DNA from: Pelistega indica
GTDB taxonomy: Bacteria; Pseudomonadota; Gammaproteobacteria; Burkholderiales; Burkholderiaceae_B
DNA: 61,702 nucleotides
Assembly (NCBI RefSeq): GCF_000506865.1
Contig: NZ_AYSV01000001.1
Location: 1-61,702 of the forward strand
Direction of reading: 5' to 3'
Under the pieces are notes generated by a model. That model searched no databases. It was not told the DNA's origin and was given only the letters and a program-made list of their open reading frames with translations. This document shows positions 47,229 through 57,412 of the stretch, one piece after another; within the stretch, counting starts at the first letter, position 1; the number at the start of each line of letters is the position of its first letter. A program made the translations under genes and the position numbers.

Positions 47229-50200
47229 ATGTCTAAATTTTTTATTCATCGCCCCATTTTTGCTTGGGTAATTGCGCTTCTTATTTTATTAATGGGCTTA
47301 TTGGCATTACCAAATATGCCTATTGCACAATATCCCGATGTGGCTCCTCCTACAGTTAGAGTGACAGCAACATACCCAGGTGCTTCTCCAGAAGAAGTTT
47401 CTCGATCTGTAACCAGCTTGATTGAGGATGAATTAAATGGTGTGGATAATCTTTTATATTATTCTTCCACCAGTGATACTAACGGTAATGCCCAAATCGA
47501 AATCACTTTTAATCCAGGGACGAGTGCAAACCAAGCCCAGATTGATGTGCAAAATGCAGTGGGGAATATTACGTCTAGTTTGCCTACATCAGTTATTCAA
47601 CAAGGTTTACGTTACAGTAAACAAAACTCCAACTTCCTTTTAATTGTAGCGTTGAGCTCCAAAGATGGTTCACAATCAGCGGCGGATATTGCGGACTATA
47701 TCACGAGAAATGTTAAAAATAGCATTTCTCGTGTGAAAGGGGTAGGGAATTTCCAATTATTTAGTGCCGAACGTGCAATGCGTATTTGGGTAAATCCTGC
47801 AAAACTGACGAGCTATGGCATGAGTATGTCAGATGTAAATACTGCTTTATCGGCACAACACGTAAATATTTCATCGGGTGTAATGGGTGCACCGCCTAAT
47901 GAAGAGTCACAAACAATTAGTGCTGTTGTTCGCTCAAATGGTGAGTTAACTACTGTACAAGATTTTGAAAATGTAGTCTTGAGAGCAGATACAAATGGTG
48001 CGATTGTACGATTAAAGGATGTTGCTCGTGTTGAAATTGGATTGACATCTTATTCTAACTCCGCGCGTCTCAATGGTAAACCAACAGCGGTGTTTGCCAT
48101 CTCACTTGCACCTGGTGCTAATGCTTTAGAAACAGAAGGACTTATTAAACAAGAGTTAGATAAACTCTCTCAATATTTCCCAGCTGGTGTGACCTATACA
48201 ATTCCTTATAATACGGCACCCTATATTGATGCTTCAATCAATAAAGTTTTCCATACATTAATTGAGGCAATCTTATTAGTATTTGTCGTTATGTTTGTGT
48301 TTTTACAAAACATTCGCTATACATTAATTCCTTCTCTAGTAGTACCAGTAGCGTTATTAGGAACGGTAGCTGCATTGTTATTTTTAGGATACTCTATTAA
48401 TATTCTGACCATGTTTGCTATGGTGCTGGCTATTGGTATTCTGGTGGACGATGCCATTGTGGTGGTTGAAAATGTGGAGCGTATCATGGCGACTGAAGGC
48501 CTACCCCCTATGCAAGCCACGTTAAAAGCCATGCCACAGATTTCAGGGGCTATTGTAGGGATTACCTTGGTCTTAGTAACGGTGTTTTTCCCATTGTTAT
48601 TCATGTCAGGATCGTCAGGTGTTATTTATCGTCAATTTGCGGTAGCGATGGCAGTATCCATTGCATTTTCAGGGTTTTTAGCATTAACGTTTACCCCAGC
48701 ACTTTGTGCAACGATATTAAAGCCTATTCCTAAAGGACACCATTTAGAGAAGAAAGGGTTCTTTGGTTGGTTTAACCGTGGATTTGATAAATTAACACAT
48801 CGTTATTCAGCAGGTGTTGCAGGGCTTATTAAGCGTAGCGTAAGAATGATGATTATATATCTCATTTTAGTAGGTAGTGCTGTATATCTGTTTATGCAAT
48901 TACCGAGCTCATTTATGCCTGAGGAAGATCAGGGATATACCATTACTAATATTGAGTTACCTGCGGGTGTATCTGCCAATCGGACTGTTGATGTGATTAA
49001 GCAAATCGAAGGGTTTTATTTAAAACAGCCTGAGCTTAACAATATTATTGCTGTACAAGGATTTAGCTTTAATGGTAGTGGGTTGAATGCAGGTATTGCA
49101 TTTGCTACCTTAAAAGACTTTTCCGAACGAACATCCCCACAGAGTGCGGCAAGCGTTATTGCTGGTAAAGCAACAGGTGCGCTACTGTATGGTATTCCTG
49201 ATGCCACTGTATTTAGCTTGATCCCACCGGCAATTTCTTCATTAGGTAACTCGTCTGGTTTTGATTTGCAGTTACAAGACCGTGGAGGGATAGGGCAAGA
49301 GGCATTAAGAGCGGCAGCACAAACATTGATTGCTAAGGCAACAGCCACAGGTATTGTGACCAATCCTCGTATTTCAGGATTAGGCCCTGGCCCACAGTTA
49401 CAAATCAATATTAATCGTGATAAAGCTGCTGCATTAGGGGTTAATATCTCAGAAATTCGTTCAGTATTAGGTACCTCAGTAGGAACAAACTTTATTGGTA
49501 AATTCCCGAATAATGGCCGCATGCAGAACGTATGGGTACAAGCAGATACTGATTATCGCTCTGACTTAGATAAAATCTTGGCACTTAAAGTTAAAAATAC
49601 TAGTGGTAATCTTGTTGATTTAGGCTCTGTAGTCGATGCCAAATGGACAAATGGTCCGTCACAAGTAAAACGCTTTAATAGCTATGATGCTTTAAATATT
49701 TCCGGTGGTGCAGCTCCAGGGCACGCTAACGGTGAGGTTATGGCAATAGTTGAGAAAATTATTAAAGAAGAGTTACCAGCGGGCGTTGGTTATGAGTGGT
49801 CAGGACTATCGTTCCAAGAAGTTCAAGCAGGTAATCAAGCGCCTATCATGATGGCATTAGCGATGCTAGTGGTATTCTTAGTATTAGCCGCTTTATATGA
49901 AAGTTGGTCAATCCCATTTTCTGCTATGTTAATTGTGCCATTAGGTATGTTAGGTACGGCAGGATTAACTTATCTATTGAATAAGTCTAACGATATTTAT
50001 TTCCAAGTAGGTATGATTACGGTGATGGGGCTTTCAGCTAAAAATGCTATTTTAATTGTGGAATTTGCTAAAGATGCCTATGCTAAAGGTACAAGTCTAG
50101 TTGAGTCCGCTATTGAAGCAGCACACTTACGTTTCCGTCCAATTTTGATGACATCCTTTGCTTTTATTATGGGTGTCATTCCTCTAGTGTTCGCAACAGG

Positions 50201-50456
50201 AGCAGGGGCAGCTGGTCAAAAAGCAGTTGGTTTAGCGGTATTGGGTGGGATGCTGGCAGTAACACCTTTTTCCTTGATTTTTGTACCTGTATTCTTTGTA
50301 TTTATCTTGCGTTTATTCAAGACAAAACCTAAATTACTGGGCGAACAACAAGAGTTAGAGGATATGGCCTTGCAAGAGCGTCAGTATAAAGATCAGATTT
50401 ATGCAGACATGAATGAATATACATCGTCAAGAGATATGGAGAAAAATAATGACTAA
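47229..50456 (+). CDS. acrB: RND multidrug efflux pump, inner-membrane subunit (AcrB/MexB-type)
   Basis: A 1075-residue proton-driven exporter of the HAE1 family. It starts M-S-K-F-F-I-H-R-P-I-F-A-W-V. Twelve membrane helices surround two large periplasmic loops. TM4 carries the proton-relay Asp pair in G-I-L-V-D-D-A-I-V-V-V-E-N (about residue 408). TM10 has the Lys (G-L-S-A-K-N-A-I-L-I-V-E-F). Typical substrates are drugs, dyes and detergents, but those of this pump are unknown. The length is about 26 longer than E. coli AcrB because of a hydrophilic C-terminal tail. It overlaps the outer-membrane gene by 8 bases. Confidence 0.96.
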   Translation: MSKFFIHRPIFAWVIALLILLMGLLALPNMPIAQYPDVAPPTVRVTATYPGASPEEVSRSVTSLIEDELNGVDNLLYYSSTSDTNGNAQIEITFNPGTSANQAQIDVQNAVGNITSSLPTSVIQQGLRYSKQNSNFLLIVALSSKDGSQSAADIADYITRNVKNSISRVKGVGNFQLFSAERAMRIWVNPAKLTSYGMSMSDVNTALSAQHVNISSGVMGAPPNEESQTISAVVRSNGELTTVQDFENVVLRADTNGAIVRLKDVARVEIGLTSYSNSARLNGKPTAVFAISLAPGANALETEGLIKQELDKLSQYFPAGVTYTIPYNTAPYIDASINKVFHTLIEAILLVFVVMFVFLQNIRYTLIPSLVVPVALLGTVAALLFLGYSINILTMFAMVLAIGILVDDAIVVVENVERIMATEGLPPMQATLKAMPQISGAIVGITLVLVTVFFPLLFMSGSSGVIYRQFAVAMAVSIAFSGFLALTFTPALCATILKPIPKGHHLEKKGFFGWFNRGFDKLTHRYSAGVAGLIKRSVRMMIIYLILVGSAVYLFMQLPSSFMPEEDQGYTITNIELPAGVSANRTVDVIKQIEGFYLKQPELNNIIAVQGFSFNGSGLNAGIAFATLKDFSERTSPQSAASVIAGKATGALLYGIPDATVFSLIPPAISSLGNSSGFDLQLQDRGGIGQEALRAAAQTLIAKATATGIVTNPRISGLGPGPQLQININRDKAAALGVNISEIRSVLGTSVGTNFIGKFPNNGRMQNVWVQADTDYRSDLDKILALKVKNTSGNLVDLGSVVDAKWTNGPSQVKRFNSYDALNISGGAAPGHANGEVMAIVEKIIKEELPAGVGYEWSGLSFQEVQAGNQAPIMMALAMLVVFLVLAALYESWSIPFSAMLIVPLGMLGTAGLTYLLNKSNDIYFQVGMITVMGLSAKNAILIVEFAKDAYAKGTSLVESAIEAAHLRFRPILMTSFAFIMGVIPLVFATGAGAAGQKAVGLAVLGGMLAVTPFSLIFVPVFFVFILRLFKTKPKLLGEQQELEDMALQERQYKDQIYADMNEYTSSRDMEKNND

Positions 50457-51867
50457 ATTTGGACGTATTTCTTTATTAACTAGTAGTGTGTTCTTGGCTG
50501 CATGTAATTTGGCACCTAAGTATGAAACACCAGTAAGTCCTATTGCACAAGATAGTTATAAATATGCTCATGAAAGTGGAAGAACTGCCGCTGATATTGG
50601 ATGGGAAAACTTTTTCTATGACCAACGTCTAAAAGCATTAATACCTATTGCGTTAGAGAATAATCGTGATTTACGCATTGCCATTAAAAATGTAGAGGCA
50701 GCAAAAGCACAATATGGGATTACGCAAAGTAGTCTTTTCCCTAACATAGGTTTAAGTGGTTCTGAGAGCGCTCAAAAACTGCCTGCTGATTTAAGCCAAA
50801 CAGGTAGTCGTTACTTATCTCGTTCTTATCAAGCAGGTATTGGTTTAAATAGTTTTGAGTTGGATTTTTTTGGTAAAATTCGCAATCAAACTGAAGCTGC
50901 TCTAGAATCTTTTTATGCAACAGAGCAAGCCCAACGAACAGCCTACATTAGTGTTGTCACTACGTTGGCAAATACCTACTTTTCTCTTCGTTCTTTAGAG
51001 GAAATGGAGCAACTCTATAAGGATACAATTGCTTCTTATCAAGCTAGTTATCAATTAACTAATGCTCGTTTTAAAGCAGGAGTGGCATCAATGCTAGATG
51101 TCAATCAAGCTAAATCGTCTCTAGAATCAGCAAAAGCAAGTTTGGCTCAATTGCAACGCTCCAAAGAGCAAACTAAAAACTCTTTGGAAGTTATATTAGG
51201 GCAAGAAATGCCAGCGTCTTTACCAAAAGCGGCTCCTTTTGGCAGTGATGTTATGCTAGATACGATACCAGCAGGCTTACCTTCTGATCTATTGACACGT
51301 CGCCCAGATATTATGGCAGATGAGCATAACTTAAAAGCAGCTAATGCGAATATTGGTGCAGCAAGAGCAGCATTCTTTCCGTCTATCAGCTTAACCGCCA
51401 TGTTTGGTGTAGCAAGTGCTCAGCTAGGTCATTTATTTAATTCAGGCCAAGAGATGTGGTCTTTTGCCCCAAGTATTTCTCTGCCTGTATTTACAGCAGG
51501 CTCATTGCAAGGAAGTCTAGATGTAGCAAAAATTCGTAAAGATATTCAAGTGGCTACTTATGAAAAAGATATCCAAACAGCTTTCCAAGAAGTGAATGAT
51601 GCGTTAATCGGTGTTAAAACTTATAAAGACCAATTAAATGCCTTACGTTCTCAAACTAGTGCAGCAGAGCAATCATTAAAACTTTCTACTATGCGTTATA
51701 AAAGTGGTATTGATAGCTTTTTACAGGTACAATCAGCACAGGTCACCGTACTTACTGTGAAGCAGAATTTTTTATCTGTAGGTCTTGAATCTCTACAGAA
51801 TAAAATTGCTTTATATAAAGCACTCGGTGGTGGTTGGTCAGCTACAGATATTGTAAAAACAAAATGA
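50449..51867 (+). CDS. oprM: RND efflux outer-membrane channel (OprM/NodT family)
   Basis: A 472-residue outer-membrane factor lipoprotein (A-A-C-N-L-A-P-K-Y). The duplicated OEP domains show coiled-coil hairpins ([12 protein letters not shown] and the mirror [14 protein letters not shown]). [16 protein letters not shown] is the family signature. I chose the start at 50449 because GGAG precedes it and it opens the lipoprotein signal; it overlaps the acrB stop. The stop overlaps the pdxJ start. It forms the exit duct of the pump. Confidence 0.95.
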   Translation: MTKFGRISLLTSSVFLAACNLAPKYETPVSPIAQDSYKYAHESGRTAADIGWENFFYDQRLKALIPIALENNRDLRIAIKNVEAAKAQYGITQSSLFPNIGLSGSESAQKLPADLSQTGSRYLSRSYQAGIGLNSFELDFFGKIRNQTEAALESFYATEQAQRTAYISVVTTLANTYFSLRSLEEMEQLYKDTIASYQASYQLTNARFKAGVASMLDVNQAKSSLESAKASLAQLQRSKEQTKNSLEVILGQEMPASLPKAAPFGSDVMLDTIPAGLPSDLLTRRPDIMADEHNLKAANANIGAARAAFFPSISLTAMFGVASAQLGHLFNSGQEMWSFAPSISLPVFTAGSLQGSLDVAKIRKDIQVATYEKDIQTAFQEVNDALIGVKTYKDQLNALRSQTSAAEQSLKLSTMRYKSGIDSFLQVQSAQVTVLTVKQNFLSVGLESLQNKIALYKALGGGWSATDIVKTK

Positions 51868-52577
51868 TTGAATTAGGTGTAAACATTGATCATGTCGCAA
51901 CATTGCGTCAGCAACGCCATTGCGACTATCCTGATCCGATAAAAGCAGCTTTATTAGCGGAACAGGCAGGCGCTGATGCGATTACCTTGCATCTGAGAGA
52001 AGACAGAAGGCATATTCAAGATAAAGATGTTTATGCTATGCGTCCTCAATTAATGACTAGAATGAATCTGGAATGTGCGATTACAGAAGAAATGCTGAGA
52101 ATCGCTTGCGATGTTAAGCCTCAAGATGCGTGTCTCGTACCAGAGCGTCGTGAAGAATTGACAACAGAAGGTGGTCTTGATGTTGTCAGATTTTTCAATC
52201 AAACCAAAGATGCCGTCTCTTTATTGCATGACAATGGTATTCGAGTATCTCTGTTTATTGATCCAGAAGAGGCACAAATCGAAGCGGCCGTAAAATGTGG
52301 TGCTGGAGTGATTGAGTTGCATACAGGTGCTTATGCCGAAGCAAAACAACCAAACCAGATTGAAGCTGAAGTTCAACGGCTTAAAAAGGCTATTAGCGTT
52401 GGTTTAGCCAATGGACTGAAAGTCAATGCGGGACATGGCTTGCATTATCAAAACGTGCAAGCGATTGTTGCTCGTGGGGGCATTAGTGAATTAAATATTG
52501 GTCATGCTATTGTGGCACAAGCTGTTTTTGACGGATGGGAAAAGGCAGTGCGTGATATGAAAGCCTTATTGGTTTAA
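51864..52577 (+). CDS. pdxJ: Pyridoxine 5'-phosphate synthase
   Basis: A TIM-barrel enzyme of 237 residues that condenses 1-deoxyxylulose-5-phosphate with 3-amino-2-oxopropyl phosphate to pyridoxine phosphate. It starts [27 protein letters not shown] and the late H-A-G-H-G-L... region ([10 protein letters not shown]) are conserved. N-I-G-H-A-I-V closes the barrel. The ATG overlaps the efflux outer-membrane gene as ATGA. A vitamin B6 gene is thus translationally coupled to a drug pump. Confidence 0.97.
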   Translation: MIELGVNIDHVATLRQQRHCDYPDPIKAALLAEQAGADAITLHLREDRRHIQDKDVYAMRPQLMTRMNLECAITEEMLRIACDVKPQDACLVPERREELTTEGGLDVVRFFNQTKDAVSLLHDNGIRVSLFIDPEEAQIEAAVKCGAGVIELHTGAYAEAKQPNQIEAEVQRLKKAISVGLANGLKVNAGHGLHYQNVQAIVARGGISELNIGHAIVAQAVFDGWEKAVRDMKALLV

Positions 52578-52594
52578 AGTGAAGAGGGGATTAT

Positions 52595-53173
52595 ATGCAA
52601 TATAAAGAGGCTATTGAATTAATGATTAACCGTAATTCGATGAAACTTGTCACTGCACCAGCACCTAGTGATGAAGAATTATCCCTAGCTTTTACAGCAG
52701 CAATGTCAGCTCCAGATCATGGCAAACTTAGACCTTGGCGATTCAAAGTGATTCGCCAAGAAAATACTAAGACTTTCGTTGATTATGCTATTAACCTTCG
52801 TCAAAATAGTGATAAGCCGTTGACGGATGAAAAGCTTGCTGCAGTTCGTCAATGGATTGATGATGTGCCTTTATTCATTACAATTGCTTGCCATATTGAC
52901 TATAACTCCCAAATTCCAGAACAAGAAAGAGTGTTGGCCACAGGTTGTGCCACAATGAATCTAATCAATTCCCTACAAATGATGGGATATGGCGTATTCT
53001 GGAGTACAGGAATAGCAACCTATATTGAAGAATTTCAAACAGGTTTAGGCTTTGATCCGTTAGATTACCGTTTCTTAGGTTTTTTAGCAGTGGGAACGCC
53101 GAAAATGTCAATCCCACAAAAAGAAAGAGGGGATTACCATAATTTTGTTGAGGAGTGGTCTGCACCTCTTTAA
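52595..53173 (+). CDS. Nitroreductase family protein (YdjA/Bluf-type)
   Basis: A 192-residue FMN-dependent oxidoreductase of the nitroreductase superfamily. It shows the N-R-N-S-M-K start (flavin-phosphate binding R-x-S), A-M-S-A-P-D-H-G-K-L-R-P-W-R-F near 40, and a late G-Y-G-V-F-W-S-T-G segment. This pattern fits the compact YdjA subgroup. The substrate is unknown. It is the last gene after pdxJ (17-base gap) and is followed by a terminator. Confidence 0.9.
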   Translation: MQYKEAIELMINRNSMKLVTAPAPSDEELSLAFTAAMSAPDHGKLRPWRFKVIRQENTKTFVDYAINLRQNSDKPLTDEKLAAVRQWIDDVPLFITIACHIDYNSQIPEQERVLATGCATMNLINSLQMMGYGVFWSTGIATYIEEFQTGLGFDPLDYRFLGFLAVGTPKMSIPQKERGDYHNFVEEWSAPL

Positions 53174-53204
53174 GCTACTTAATTATTCCTTTGTAGAAAA
53201 CGCT

Positions 53205-53244
53205 AAAAATGGACTACTCAATGCTTTTGAATAGTCCATTTTTT
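53205..53244. terminator. Bidirectional terminator
   Basis: AAAAATGGACTA pairs with TAGTCCATTTTT (12 bp), with T-runs on both strands. It is placed between the nitroreductase gene and gabD, which converge. Confidence 0.92.
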
Positions 53245-53282
53245 ACCTTTTTATTATTTATGCTACTTGGCAAGGAGTGTTA

Positions 53283-54737
53283 CTAGTTATTAAGTCCAGC
53301 AATAAGTGTATATTTTAATTCTAGATAATCATCAATCCCATATTTAGACCCTTCACGTCCAATACCTGATTGTTTAATACCGCCAAAAGGAGCCATCTCA
53401 TTAGAGAGTGTCCCTGTATTGGCTCCAACCATACCATATTCAAGTGCTTCAGTCACTCTGAAAATTCTACCAAGATCACGAGAAAAGAAATAAGCAGCTA
53501 AACCATAGATAGTGTCATTTGCATAGCGAATTACTTCTTCTTCGGTATCAAACTTAAAGATAGGTGCAAGAGGACCAAACGTTTCTTCTTTGGATACAAT
53601 CATATCTTGAGTAACATTGGCTAAAATAGTAGGTTCAAAAAATAACTCACCTTTAGGATGAATATGCCCACCTCTCACTAAAGTTGCTCCATTATCCAAT
53701 GCATCTTGTATCTGATGTTGAACTTTTACTATCGCTTCTTTATCAATTAGAGGACCCACAGTAACGTTTTTCTCAAGACCATTACCAACGATAAGCTGAT
53801 CGACGACAGTAGAGAATTTTTCTACAAATTCATCATAGATGCCTGATTGAACATAAATACGATTAGCACATACGCAGGTTTGGCCTGCATTACGATATTT
53901 GCTGGCAATAGCACCCCGAATAGCTTCATCAATATCAGCATCATCAAAGACAATAAACGGAGCATTTCCTCCTAGCTCTAGAGAAACTTTTTTAATTGTG
54001 CTAGCACATTGCTCCATTAACTTAGCTCCCACAGCTGTTGAACCTGTAAAGCTAAATTTACGAACAATTGGATTGGTCGTTAATTCATCACCGATGTCAC
54101 GGCTACCGGTAATAACATTAAAAACGCCAGCTGGAATACCTGCCCTATGAGCTAGCTCTGCAATAGCTAATGCAGAAAGAGGGGTTTTAGATGCTGGTCG
54201 AATCACAAATGTACATCCAGCAGCTAGTGCAGGCGATGCTTTACGTGTAATCATTGAGTTAGGAAAATTCCATGGCGTAATCGCTGCACATACGCCAATA
54301 GGCTCTTTTAAAATCAATGCCTTTTTACCTGGGGCAGGAGTAGGGATGATATCGCCAACGATTCGTTTAGTTTCTTCAGCATACCACCCAATATAGGCTG
54401 CACCATGAACAACCTCTTTAATCGCTTCTGGCAGTGGCTTTCCTTGCTCAGAGCAAAGTATTAGACCTAAATCTTCTTTATTTTCAATAAGTAGATCATG
54501 CCATTTTTTTAAAATAATAGATCTTTCAGTGGATACTAGTGATTTCCATTGTTTAAATGCTTTATTAGCGGCTTCAATCGCTAGACGAGCTTCAGCAATG
54601 CCCATATTAGGTACTGTTGCAATTTGCTCACCAGTGGCAGGGTTCATGACTGCAATTACATCACCAGTGTGTGCATTAAGCCATTTACCATCGATATAAC
54701 ATTGTTGCTTTAATAAAGAACTATCTTTTAACTGCAT
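53283..54737 (-). CDS. gabD: NAD(P)-dependent succinate-semialdehyde dehydrogenase
   Basis: A 484-residue aldehyde dehydrogenase, typically oxidising succinic semialdehyde to succinate in the GABA pathway. It has N-F-P-N-S-M-I-T-R-K (cofactor site; Asn near 155), catalytic Glu in L-E-L-G-G-N-A-P, and catalytic Cys in A-G-Q-T-C-V-C-A-N-R. It also has the family G-R-E-G-S-K-Y-G-I-D-D-Y-L tail. The start ATG 54737 gives the family N-terminus; the Met 18 bases upstream is less likely. No gabT is nearby. A large palindrome sits just upstream. Confidence 0.93.
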   Translation of the reverse strand: MQLKDSSLLKQQCYIDGKWLNAHTGDVIAVMNPATGEQIATVPNMGIAEARLAIEAANKAFKQWKSLVSTERSIILKKWHDLLIENKEDLGLILCSEQGKPLPEAIKEVVHGAAYIGWYAEETKRIVGDIIPTPAPGKKALILKEPIGVCAAITPWNFPNSMITRKASPALAAGCTFVIRPASKTPLSALAIAELAHRAGIPAGVFNVITGSRDIGDELTTNPIVRKFSFTGSTAVGAKLMEQCASTIKKVSLELGGNAPFIVFDDADIDEAIRGAIASKYRNAGQTCVCANRIYVQSGIYDEFVEKFSTVVDQLIVGNGLEKNVTVGPLIDKEAIVKVQHQIQDALDNGATLVRGGHIHPKGELFFEPTILANVTQDMIVSKEETFGPLAPIFKFDTEEEVIRYANDTIYGLAAYFFSRDLGRIFRVTEALEYGMVGANTGTLSNEMAPFGGIKQSGIGREGSKYGIDDYLELKYTLIAGLNN

Positions 54738-54757
54738 TATTTTTCCTTCTAGCACAA

Positions 54758-54775
54758 CTTTTACTAGTAAAAGTA
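54758..54775 (-). promoter_or_regulatory. Perfect 18-bp palindrome upstream of gabD
   Basis: ACTTTTACTAGTAAAAGT is an uninterrupted perfect palindrome, 20 bases upstream of the gabD start. Its position suits a repressor operator for gabD. No regulator gene is adjacent, so the factor is unknown. Confidence 0.6.
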
Positions 54776-55115
54776 AGAAATCCAGCGTGTGCTTGCCATA
54801 GAATCACGATTGAGAGCTTATTATATAGTTTATGCACCGATAATGAAACCATAAAGCTATAACTGCATATACTATAAATATTGTCTAGTTATTATTATCA
54901 GTCATTGTTAGCGGATATGTATAAAAAGCTAGCTATTTACTATGTAGGGGATATAAACGTGAATTAACTACTTAATAAATATATAACTTTACATAATATA
55001 TATTATGCGAATATTATATGGTGAATTTATATCTATAATTCTCTAGATTACCTATCTACTTCCTAAATCTGATTTGTTTATCTCTCTAAAAACTATCTGT
55101 GCAAATAATACGAGT
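54776..55115. other. AT-rich intergenic region
   Basis: Very AT-rich spacer of about 340 bp between gabD and the transporter gene, with no gene recognised. It contains another perfect palindrome, CATAATATATATTATG (54992-55007). That is less telling because the composition favours it. Confidence 0.5.
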
Positions 55116-56063
55116 TTATGTTTTTATCTGTGCTTGTCTTTTATTACGCTGACTAAATAAAATATTTCCAAGAGCTGATATGAACGATCCCATTACGACA
55201 ATAATTGCACCTAATACACTTAAACTATTTAATTGTGGAGATTTAAAATAATCTGGAAACATCCCAGAAAACAAATATGCACAAATAATTGTGACGATTG
55301 GGATCAATGGCATCAACATACTTACCTTGGAAATATCCCAACGATTTAATGCTTCTGCATAGCAACCATAGGCCAATATTGTGTTTACGCAAGCATATCC
55401 TAAAGCTATCATCGCAAACATAGGCACATTAAAAATCTCTGCTGGCGATGTGAATGGCGTGTAAGCGATAAAACATCCTATATAGATAAATAACAGGATT
55501 TGTTGGGCGGTAAAATGTCGCAGCAAAATTCGTTGTGCTATCCCATATAGCACCCAAATCAAGCTTGCCATTGTGGATAATAAAATACCAAAAGAATATT
55601 TATCTAGATGCGTAAATGTCGCTAACTTATCATTAAAAAAGATGGGTAAGCCTATTAAGACAAAGACTAAACCTATTTTTTGATATAAAGACATTGATTC
55701 TTTAAATACAAAAATACCCACAATAATCATAAAAAATGATGTCAATGGGCTAATAACCTGGCTAGCAGAGGCTGGTACATAGTTAAGTGAATGATTAAAT
55801 AGATAAAAATTAGCCGCTAATCCAATTATTGCCAAAATAATCCATTTGATATCTTCTTTAAAAAATTGATTTTTCCGTGGTAGCCTATGAGAAAATGACA
55901 ATAATAAAAATAAACCAACGGCAGCTACTAAGAAACGATACCAAATAACCGTTTGAGTATCCATATAAGCTAAAATTGGCTGCAAAATAATCGGTAATGT
56001 TCCCCACAACAATATAACAATAAGCGTGAGGATAAAGCCAACGACAGGCTGCGAAGTTTTCAT
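55116..56063 (-). CDS. EamA/DMT family transporter
   Basis: A 315-residue inner-membrane protein with ten hydrophobic segments in two EamA repeats (about residues 10-145 and 155-300). W-G-T-L-P-I-I begins the first repeat; S-P-L-T-S-F-F-M-I and P-L-I-P-I-V-T-I-I mark the ends of each. It is a drug/metabolite exporter-type protein with an unknown substrate. It is alone; a terminator lies between it and the gene upstream of it on the same strand. Confidence 0.9.
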   Translation of the reverse strand: MKTSQPVVGFILTLIVILLWGTLPIILQPILAYMDTQTVIWYRFLVAAVGLFLLLSFSHRLPRKNQFFKEDIKWIILAIIGLAANFYLFNHSLNYVPASASQVISPLTSFFMIIVGIFVFKESMSLYQKIGLVFVLIGLPIFFNDKLATFTHLDKYSFGILLSTMASLIWVLYGIAQRILLRHFTAQQILLFIYIGCFIAYTPFTSPAEIFNVPMFAMIALGYACVNTILAYGCYAEALNRWDISKVSMLMPLIPIVTIICAYLFSGMFPDYFKSPQLNSLSVLGAIIVVMGSFISALGNILFSQRNKRQAQIKT

Positions 56064-56109
56064 AACGGTGAAAAATGAGATCCAGTGCTATTAGTTAGTA
56101 TTGTAAATA

Positions 56110-56143
56110 AAAGAAAAGAGAAAGTATATGGATACTTTCTCTT
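56110..56143 (-). terminator. Terminator of the iron-complex binding protein gene
   Basis: On the minus strand a 12-bp stem (56132-56143 with 56116-56127, 4-base loop) is followed by a T-rich run, 29 bases after the gene's stop. Confidence 0.82.
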
Positions 56144-56171
56144 CGGGTAACTCAAAACTCTCTTCCCTACT

Positions 56172-57287
56172 TTACTGTGCTAGCTGGATAAAAAAAGTGC
56201 CTTTAGGAACAAAAGGTAAATAATTTTTATGGAAATCAATATAGGTTTTGTTAGGGTCTATATCTTTAAATTGTTCTGGATACAATGCTTTTGCCATAAA
56301 TTGCGCACTAGCTAAGTCGGTAATTGAGCGAGATGCTGTATGATACATACCGAAGATTCGATGATTTTTAACAGCCGGAATATCACTCCACCCTGCTCTA
56401 GTAATAAACTTAGCCAAGCGATGTTGAGCATCCTCTTCACTGATATCTATACCCATAGACATGATATCAGGATTGGTCTTGTTTCCTGCTTCGGTCCCCG
56501 TAATAATCACTACATCAGGTTTTGATGTCAAAAATTGCTCAGGATTAATATTTCCCCAGTTTTCAACAAACGGTTTACTAATATTGTCTCCACCCACGTG
56601 CTCAGCAATAGCTCCCCACATATTTTTTCCAAATGTAAAGCTATACTCAGCTGGGCCTTTATTACCGAACTCAATATAAATTTTAGGCTTAGGCAGATGT
56701 GCATTGGCAACACGTGTTTGAATATCGTTCATCCCAGCCACGTACTCATCTGCTATTTTATTCGTGCGTTCTTCGACCCCGTTTAGTTCACCAAATAAAT
56801 GGATACTCTTGGTATGATTCTCTATGGTTTGATCATTAAAATCAACCACAACAATCGGGATGCCTGCCTCTTCTAATTGCTTAATTTCATTAGATAATGA
56901 GTTAAATTGAATTGCTGGCATAATTAGTACATCAGGCTTTAGCGTTAAAACTTTTTCAACGGCAAAAGTATTACTAGGCACATAGCCAACATCTGCAATA
57001 TTGCTTAAAGAAGGGATCTTATCGGCAAATAAAGCCCAACTACCCGGATTAAATTTTTCCCAAAATTCTCGTGAAATACCAACAACCTTTTTGAAATTAT
57101 CAACCCCTACTGCTGCGACATAATCAGGATAGTAGAATGAAATAATAGGCCGTTTCACAGGAACATCAATTTTAACCTCTCTGCCTAATACATCAGTAAT
57201 GGTTTTTACTTCTGCTGTAGCAACCTGCCCTAATGATGCCAATGCAAGCAATGAAGCCAATAAAATTTTTTTCATAAAATTATTCAA
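56172..57287 (-). CDS. Iron(III)/siderophore-type ABC substrate-binding protein
   Basis: A 371-residue periplasmic binding protein of the TroA/FepB-like class III fold. The signal peptide ends G-Q-V-A-T-A-E. The opening I-T-D-V-L-G-R-E-V-K-I-D-V-P-V-K-R is typical of iron-complex receptors. L-K-P-D-V-L-I-M-P links to the long helix, and K-P-D-V-V-I-I-T-G marks the second lobe. No permease or ATPase is nearby, so it must share a transporter elsewhere. A Fur-like site lies upstream. Haem or other metal chelates are alternatives. Confidence 0.87.
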   Translation of the reverse strand: MNNFMKKILLASLLALASLGQVATAEVKTITDVLGREVKIDVPVKRPIISFYYPDYVAAVGVDNFKKVVGISREFWEKFNPGSWALFADKIPSLSNIADVGYVPSNTFAVEKVLTLKPDVLIMPAIQFNSLSNEIKQLEEAGIPIVVVDFNDQTIENHTKSIHLFGELNGVEERTNKIADEYVAGMNDIQTRVANAHLPKPKIYIEFGNKGPAEYSFTFGKNMWGAIAEHVGGDNISKPFVENWGNINPEQFLTSKPDVVIITGTEAGNKTNPDIMSMGIDISEEDAQHRLAKFITRAGWSDIPAVKNHRIFGMYHTASRSITDLASAQFMAKALYPEQFKDIDPNKTYIDFHKNYLPFVPKGTFFIQLAQ

Positions 57288-57320
57288 TGATAAATTAAAA
57301 AATGAATTCTACCATAAAAC

Positions 57321-57339
57321 AATAATAATAATGATTTTT
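57321..57339 (-). promoter_or_regulatory. Fur-like box upstream of the iron-binding protein
   Basis: AATAATAATAATGATTTTT matches the 19-base Fur consensus GATAATGATAATCATTATC at 14 positions. It is 34 bases before the start. The region is AT-rich, so the match is only suggestive. Confidence 0.45.
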
Positions 57340-57412
57340 ATTTTTACTCCAAAAAAATGTCAGAACTATTAAACTTACTATTTGTTTTATTAAATTAATA
57401 CGATCACTATTG

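Noticed and set aside
49016-49522. 168-codon antisense frame inside acrB
   Set aside because: The acrB frame is strongly conserved over the same stretch; the antisense product has no recognisable feature.
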